From assembly GCA_001969505.1 (NCBI GenBank), contig LSSK01000966.1, forward strand, positions 1 through 13,619: a stretch of 13,619 nt of DNA, given 5' to 3'. The notes beneath the pieces were generated by a model. The model did not search any database and was not told the origin of the DNA. It saw nothing but the letters and a program-made list of their open reading frames with translations. Within the stretch, counting starts at the first letter, position 1. Every line of letters starts with the position of its first letter. This document shows positions 8,824 through 13,619 of this stretch, piece by piece. The position numbers were made by a program, and so were the translations under genes. The stretch is from Zancudomyces culisetae (lineage: Eukaryota; Kickxellomycota; Harpellomycetes; Harpellales; Legeriomycetaceae).

Positions 8824-8931
8824 ATGTGATAGCACTGATATCGATTCGTACGTATCAGGACAAGAAAGTGATGATTTTTTTTCTTTAGCGAAACTTTTGT
8901 ACGCTGACCTTTTTTAAACTCAATTTGATGG

Positions 8932-9348
8932 ATGATGCTATATACTAGTATTATATATTATTGTAATTATGAGCTAATTCTCGTTTTATTTCTTAGATAT
9001 GCTAGACCACAATTCGATGCTAGTGTTCTTTTATACTTTAGTATTGTTTTCTCTACAATGACCTTTTCGGTGCTTCTATTTCTTTACCATTCTGTACCCT
9101 ATCCCGCTTCTATTCCAGAAAAAGAAGAAGAAAAAATTTCAGTAGTAATACTGTTGCTTATATTTGGATATGCTTTTGTGATTTTTTTTTTAAAGAAATT
9201 GCAAGTTTGTCCTTTGTATATTTTTTGGAGTCATTCGTCGTCCATTTATATTATCATTTTTTTAACAAAAAAAATAGATGGTAGTGAAACTTTGTATAAA
9301 TGGATAACCAGCTCTACTATTCTACTTGTTGAGCACACGTCTAAATAG
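8932..9348 (+). CDS. Hypothetical small hydrophobic membrane protein (doubtful ORF)
   Basis: A 138-codon frame opening with ATGATG and ending in TAG. It predicts two to three membrane spans: residues ~30-51 (VLLYFSIVFSTMTFSVLLFLY), ~69-87 (VVILLLIFGYAFVIFFL) and ~93-112, separated by a charged loop EKEEEK (~63-67). I do not recognise the family. The coding strand is T-rich, which by itself produces hydrophobic frames, so the ORF may be fortuitous. Against chance is its length in AT-rich DNA and the charged inter-span loop. An intron-like 3' splice site (TTTTATTTCTTAG) lies at ~8982-8995, so the true gene might be spliced and start elsewhere. An overlapping short frame (ATG at 8928, six codons) would act as a uORF. 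Confidence 0.3.
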   Translation: MMLYTSIIYYCNYELILVLFLRYARPQFDASVLLYFSIVFSTMTFSVLLFLYHSVPYPASIPEKEEEKISVVILLLIFGYAFVIFFLKKLQVCPLYIFWSHSSSIYIIIFLTKKIDGSETLYKWITSSTILLVEHTSK

Positions 9349-10530
9349 TGAAAGTGGTTTGCATTTATTGTTGTTTTGCGCCTTTTTCTTTAAATTGTCA
9401 GGGAAAAAAAAGCACATCTACCCTAAATTAGGTTTAAATTAGCACAAATGCGTAGATATGTTTTAGTAGCCCTTCCCCGCTCAAATTTCTTACCACTCTA
9501 TTGTTAATTGTTGTGATGGTTAAATATGGATAAAATCTAAACAGGGAAGGTTTCACAACTTCTCATTGGCTTATTTTTTGATTTTTTGCCCTTTTATTAC
9601 TTATTTTTCGGCTACAATGTACCATTAATTGTTGATTGAAACTGTGAACATAAAAATAGCCCCATTAAAGACTGATCACTTTATTAAGTTTCTACTCCAA
9701 CCCTCGACTCCTTTTTACCATAACCTGCTCCCACCTTCCCTTGACCCTGTCTTAGTATTTCTTATTTTCATGACCTGTTTTTGACACTTAAAATATCAGC
9801 GGTTGTTCTAGAATCTCTACAAGGACTGAACTTTGAAAACATTAAATTTTCAACCTGTTGGTGATGTAAAGAAAAACACCACCCATTCAACCGCCGCTTT
9901 TCAGCTCACGTACCAGTGGCACATATACCCATACATATGCCTGATTATTTAACTACCACTGATCCCAGTTATTCTCTATTCTTACACTAATCATTAGCCT
10001 CCAGATATTTGAAGCTTTGCAGGTATGATGTTAATGGGTATTCCAGGTTAGTCAACTGACAACACATCGTCGTTTAAATAATCCATGTGTTTTTTTTAAA
10101 CCTCATCTCAATTAGCAAGCAACACAGGGTAAAATTCGGTTTTTTCAATCCAATCGCCCTGCTCAAAACTACAGCTTACATCCCGCACTTGCCAATTTTG
10201 CGACATAGCAAATGAACTAGAGAAATTCTTGATAAAATGTAAATAATCAGCAGGTCAGATAGTAATCTAGTGAAGGAAATTTTATTGGCACACTCATCGG
10301 CGTTTTTTGTCGTGAAACTGCGCAGAACGCCATTTTAATTATCGGAAAGTAGATCCTTTTTTGTCAATCCAGGTTTTTGTACCACTTGAACTTTGATGGG
10401 CTTACGAATATGGTAAAATTGGTAAATATCACCCTACATCAAAATTAAGATCAAAGAGTAGGTACTTTTACTGGAGCAAAATGAAGGTCAAATATCAAAA
10501 TACCCCCAACAAATGACCCCCTCTCCCAAC

Positions 10531-10578
10531 AGCAAAAAGCAAAAAGCAAAAAGCAAAAAGCGAAAAACAAAAACAAAA
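10531..10578. repeat. 7-bp tandem repeat (AGCAAAA)n
   Basis: Four exact AGCAAAA units from 10531 to 10558, followed by two to three degraded units (AGCGAAA, AACAAAA, ACAAAAT). Immediately upstream is a C-rich patch with CCCCC and CCCCTCTCCC. A simple minisatellite-like array in non-coding DNA, likely variable between strains. Confidence 0.85.
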
Positions 10579-11395
10579 TCAGCCAAGCAAACATGGTTTT
10601 AAGTTTAGGTTATGATATAAATTGAAGTTTGCTCTTTCAAGTGTGCTATTAACTGTTAGCATAAACAAATGATTTTCTAGCTTATACCTATTAGGCATTG
10701 GGGAGTAAGCTTTCAAGGTAAACCCGACCCAGACAATAGAAATGTATGATCAACTGCTAGAGTAAAAAAAAAACAAACTATATTGTTCAAAAAAAGGTAT
10801 GTACGAGTAAACTTCAAACGTCTGAAAATGAATGTGGTAACCATGTAACCAGGAGTATGCGCTCTGCTATCACACATTCTATTACACTTGAGATCAGCAA
10901 GCAAGCACAGGGGTACTTTATTCCCTACAAAAAAACAAGAGAGCATGTCACTAGAACAGCTTTGCAAGTATAACTTATAAACATCATATTCATGTATTTC
11001 TGCATTTATCGATTTCAATTGATTAACAGCGATGAAAATCAACACAACATTCAATATATATTGCCAGAGTTTAGAAGGTAAAAGTAAATACAACTATCAA
11101 ATAAAGTTTCAGTGTATACCCAGCAGGTTTGAGAAAGCAACAGGAGATAAAAAAAGCGTACAGTATATAATGTAAAACGTATAATAGTGTAAATGCAAAC
11201 TGTATTATAAAACGAGAACAAAAGATAAACCCATAATGTACTTTCACGTTGGTACTTAGAAATAGTAATTTTTTTTTCATGGGTGTAGATCCGCCTTGTT
11301 ATAAAGTGGTGGTGACTCTTTTATACAGAGATCCAAAGGGCATAGTGTGGATAATGTGATTTGAAAAAAACTCGCTATAAGAATATTTACATGTT

Positions 11396-11401
11396 TTTAT
11401 T
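11396..11401 (-). terminator. Possible poly(A) signal of ELP6
   Basis: Minus-strand AATAAA about 230 bases after the modelled ELP6 stop. The distance is longer than for the other genes here, so either the UTR is long or the ELP6 coding end lies further downstream than modelled. Confidence 0.3.
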
Positions 11402-11630
11402 GTGTTTTTTTAAAATAAAAATAATAAAGAGAAAAGGCGCCAGTAAAATGCCATTTGAAATGTAGAAAAGAGAAACAGAGTAGCAACAAGGTAGGTCATA
11501 TGCGACCACATAGAGTAGTAAAATTCTTAAGGTTCTTCGTGTATACGAAATTGGGATGAAGAGGAGGAAGAAGGAGGAGGTTTTTTGGAGCCAAAACCTG
11601 GTTTGGTACATGCAAAAAAAGCGCAGTGTG

Positions 11631-12883
11631 TCACCAATAGTATACGAAATCATAGTATTCTTTTGTGTTGGCCAGGTGGGAAAAAGTCAACTCTATTCTC
11701 ATAAAGTTTGTAGTGTAGAATCGAGGACCCAAGGACATTACCAAGACGATATGATTTGTTAGATATCGTAATCTAATCCAAGTATTAGCATAATCATAAA
11801 CACAAGTACAAATTCAAGTTTAGCTCCAATTAATTATTATACTTAGTATTGCAAATCTTAAAGCGTTGCTAACGCCTAATACAACCTGTTCCATATTTCA
11901 ATAGAGTAAAATCCTGAGTCAAGCTATACTTACCTGTCCAGATACTTTAGATGAGTATCCACTCACTAGTGGTTCTACCTTCAGTATAAGACCACTCCTA
12001 TACTGGAGCCCCACAATCGCATCGATATATTCATCGTTTGGCTCTAAGTGGTCAACAATCTCAGGATCTGAGGTTATTTGAACAACCAGAAATCCGTTCA
12101 GCTAGTAGTTATTTTTTTTTGCAACCAGTTTTAGTTTTACGGTTTAGTGATAAGTTAGGAGAAGAATTACCTGTTCAGCTATCGATTTTAAAGTATCCAT
12201 AAACAGTCGAACTGTTTTTCCTGTCCAACCCATATCAATCAGTGTTGAAAGTCCGTCAATAAAAATACCCACTCTGTGGTTATTCTTCACTTCGTGCAAT
12301 GCGTCCAGAATAGCCTCGGCTACATATTTGACCGCATCCATGGGTGTTTGTTCCTGCGAACTCCTCAGAAGCACCTCTGGTTGTGGATTTACTTTTTTCT
12401 CAGTGTCCTTTTTAGCAGGTGATTCGGAGGAGTTGTAGGGATTCAAATACTCAGTAAATCCATCAATAAATACCAATTTCCCTTGTTCTCGTAATTCATC
12501 AGTTTTAAGATTCTACTTTCCAACCATAGTACGTGTGCGAGTTATAGAGAAACGACTCTTAACCATCGTACATACAAAATCTATAAAATAGAATAAAATA
12601 AAATAAATGACGATATGCACAAACTTACCATTTTTCGTAATATTCGGCTGTAATGCTGGTATACCTGAGAAAAACTAACTAATACACATTTATCACAAGA
12701 TTCTTTACTGTAAGAGGCACGTTCTTTGGTATTTTTATCGGAACCTTTTAAACTTTCTGCCAGAATCTGCAGCAACAAAAAAGTCGAATCTGATTTCAAA
12801 GTATCCATTAATAGGATCGTGTTTTTAGATTCTGGAATCCCTTTATCCCACCCCACCGCCGCTGAAAAGGATTCATATACCAT
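11631..12883 (-). CDS. ELP6: Elongator complex protein 6, four exons
   Basis: Elp6 is a RecA-fold subunit of the Elp4-Elp5-Elp6 hexameric ring of Elongator, which is needed for wobble-uridine (U34) modification of tRNAs. My model is join(12883..12629, 12512..12171, 12101..11934, 11690..11631), 274 residues, close to human (266) and yeast (273). Introns: 12628-12513 (GTAAGT..TAG, 116 bp), 12170-12102 (GTAATT..TAG, 69 bp), 11933-11691 (GTAAGT..GAG, 243 bp), all phase 0. Family landmarks: NTILLMDTLKSDSTFLL (21-37) where a RecA P-loop would be, without a functional Walker A, as expected; CVLVSFSQVYQHYSRILRKM (66-85); GKLVFIDG (96-103); VGIFIDGLSTLID (166-178); NGFLVVQITSD (201-211); and YRSGLILKVEPLVSGYSSKVSGQ ending exon 3. 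A low-complexity insertion lies at ~110-140. The last exon (LTFSHLANTKEYYDFVYYW) fits the strand after 'GQL' but stops short of the family C-terminus, so that end is less certain. Confidence 0.9.
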
Positions 12884-13273
12884 ATTTCTTAGTTCAGTTC
12901 TTTGTCTCTAGCTCTTATTAGTAAATCCCCTAGCAAAACAACTGTGATATAGCTCAAAATTATTGCCTAAAAAAGACGATTTTCCAAAACCACAAAAAGC
13001 TGATGCCTAAAGCAGAATCCTTTTTTTTTTTTGCTAAACTGATGTTAATTTTCCACTTTTTCCATTTACCAATTGAAGTCCTTGTAGGCAAAACACCATA
13101 AAATAATTAGCATTATTTAAACACCAGTAGAGTATGCCATATAAACTTCAATAGTGCTTGTTTCAACTTTATTTATTTAAATATAATCCATTTAACTACC
13201 AAGACATAATCAGAAAAAAAAACGAGCTACATATCTTGAGAATCTTTAATACCGTAGCGTACTATTAAGAAAA
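12884..13273. promoter_or_regulatory. Shared divergent promoter region of ELP6 and VPS55
   Basis: 390 bp separate the ATGs of ELP6 (minus, 12883) and VPS55 (plus, 13274). It contains a 12-base T run at 13021-13032 (nucleosome-excluding poly(dA:dT) type), a TATAAA at 13140-13145 about 130 bases before the VPS55 ATG, and an AT-rich TTTATTTAAATATAAT segment near 13170. No coding frame is evident. Confidence 0.45.
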
Positions 13274-13619
13274 ATGTCTAATCCGTATAAAGGTAAGCAT
13301 ACATTTATGTTTCAGATGTCATACAACCCCTGCTGGATTTGCTATTTAAAAGTGCCAATTAATTTATAATTTCGTTTTTCTGTTAACTAGGGTAAGCAGA
13401 ACCATTCTGTACGAATACTGCTCAACTGTTTGTTATTTCGACCCCACAAACAATGGTTTAATCTATTTGTGATATAAAATGAAAATAATATCTGAGAGAA
13501 ATAACATTTGTGTATAGAATCGTAACCTTGTCAATGTCCCTAGCAGCGGGCTTTTTGATGTCAATTTTGTCGTGTGCGCTTTATGGGTAAGACTCGATAT
13601 ATTACATAGCCATTTCTCG
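13274..13619 (+). CDS. VPS55: Vacuolar/endosomal sorting protein VPS55 (LEPROT family), 5' part, cut by window end
   Basis: Vps55 is a small four-span membrane protein of late endosomes that with Vps68 promotes endosome-to-vacuole traffic. Exon 1 (13274-13292) codes MSNPYK plus one G and is followed by GTAAGC. The main visible exon, ending at 13586 before GTAAGA, reads IVTLSMSLAAGFLMSILS then CALYG, matching the family's first membrane span (L.LS...A.GFL..ILSCALY). Joining exon 1 directly to the acceptor TATAG at 13517 gives the wrong phase (immediate stop), so the junction is unresolved. Options: a one-base exon G at 13391 (gives MSNPYKGIVTLS, the best family fit); an acceptor at 13498 (adds EITFVYR); or a weak donor after CC at 13284 (gives MSNPIVTLS). 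The remaining exons lie beyond 13619. Confidence 0.85.
13391..13391 (+). other. VPS55: Candidate one-nucleotide microexon (G) of VPS55
   Basis: The single G follows a textbook 3' splice site (TTTCGTTTTTCTGTTAACTAG) and precedes GTAAGC, the same donor hexamer as the preceding intron. Including it restores frame: AAA G + G + A ATC = Lys-Gly-Ile. Flanking introns would be 98 bp (13293-13390) and 126 bp (13392-13517), inside the size range of other introns here. No transcript evidence is available. Confidence 0.45.

Larger units (their letters stand above)
9349..11630. other. 2.3 kb intergenic stretch without a supportable gene
   Basis: Between the doubtful ORF and the ELP6 stop I see no conserved protein, tRNA or other RNA gene. 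It contains pyrimidine-rich DNA around 9690-9770, a C-rich patch followed by a 7-bp tandem repeat (10501-10578), and a purine tract at 11550-11580. Minus-strand frames of 126 residues (10713-11093) and 69 residues (11071-11280) lack a useful ATG or overlap each other and look like T-rich noise. A compositionally balanced 32-residue micro-ORF lies at 10108-10206 (minus). A minus-strand AATAAA at 11401-11396 could end the ELP6 transcript. Confidence 0.45.

Noticed and set aside
8866-8908. Possible box C/D snoRNA (GTGATGA then CTGA)
   Set aside because: The boxes are only about 35 bases apart, there is no internal C'/D' pair and no closing stem, and it lies in a short promoter gap.
10713-11093. 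Minus-strand 126-residue frame with an apparent signal-peptide-like start
   Set aside because: It opens with TTG. The first ATG is about 50 residues in, the hydrophobic start reflects T-rich DNA, and it overlaps another noise frame.
11387-11653. Minus-strand 88-residue hydrophobic ORF
   Set aside because: Its start overlaps the last ELP6 exon in another frame and the rest is T-rich hydrophobic sequence. Only its first dozen residues matter, as possible displaced ELP6 C-terminus.
1-13619. tRNA, rRNA, CRISPR or transposon
   Set aside because: Scanning by eye for T-loop motifs, spaced direct repeats, terminal inverted repeats and transposase-like frames found none. A tRNAscan-SE or Rfam run was not possible here.

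Overview
This window looks like AT-rich nuclear DNA of a fungus. The evidence is eukaryotic housekeeping genes (mitochondrial ribosome-recycling EF-G2, tubulin cofactor C, Elongator subunit Elp6, endosomal Vps55), GT-AG introns mostly of about 70-250 bp, AATAAA-like poly(A) signals, and a secreted protein with a fungal CBM19-like cysteine domain followed by a Lys-Arg kexin-type site. An early-diverging lineage such as Kickxellomycotina/Harpellales would fit the base composition and this type of secreted protein. That placement is inference only, because no rRNA or other phylogenetic marker is present.

Layout, left to right. 1-1863 (+): 3' part of the EF-G2/MEF2 gene, cut by the left edge. 2109-3358 (-): a three-exon tubulin-specific chaperone C gene, convergent with MEF2. 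3359-4411: non-coding. 4412-5638 (-): single-exon secreted CBM19-like protein with a long hydrophobic C-terminal part. 5639-7282: non-coding, AT-rich, small hairpins. 7283-8765 (-): a two-exon gene joining a PNKP-like P-loop kinase domain to an unrecognised, charged C-terminal region with an imperfect two-copy repeat. 8932-9348 (+): a doubtful hydrophobic ORF, divergent from the kinase gene. 9349-11630: a 2.3 kb stretch with no gene I can support, containing a 7-bp tandem repeat. 11631-12883 (-): a four-exon ELP6 gene. 13274 to the right edge (+): the first exons of VPS55, divergent from ELP6 and cut by the window end.

The genes do not form one pathway. They are ordinary dispersed housekeeping genes plus two lineage-flavoured ones (the secreted protein and the kinase fusion). 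The exon models for TBCC, the kinase, ELP6 and VPS55 are my own reconstructions from splice signals, reading phase and remembered family conservation. The most interesting points are a possible single-nucleotide microexon in VPS55, the kinase fused to a novel repeat region, and an ELP6 C-terminus whose family-like residues are spread over three frames.
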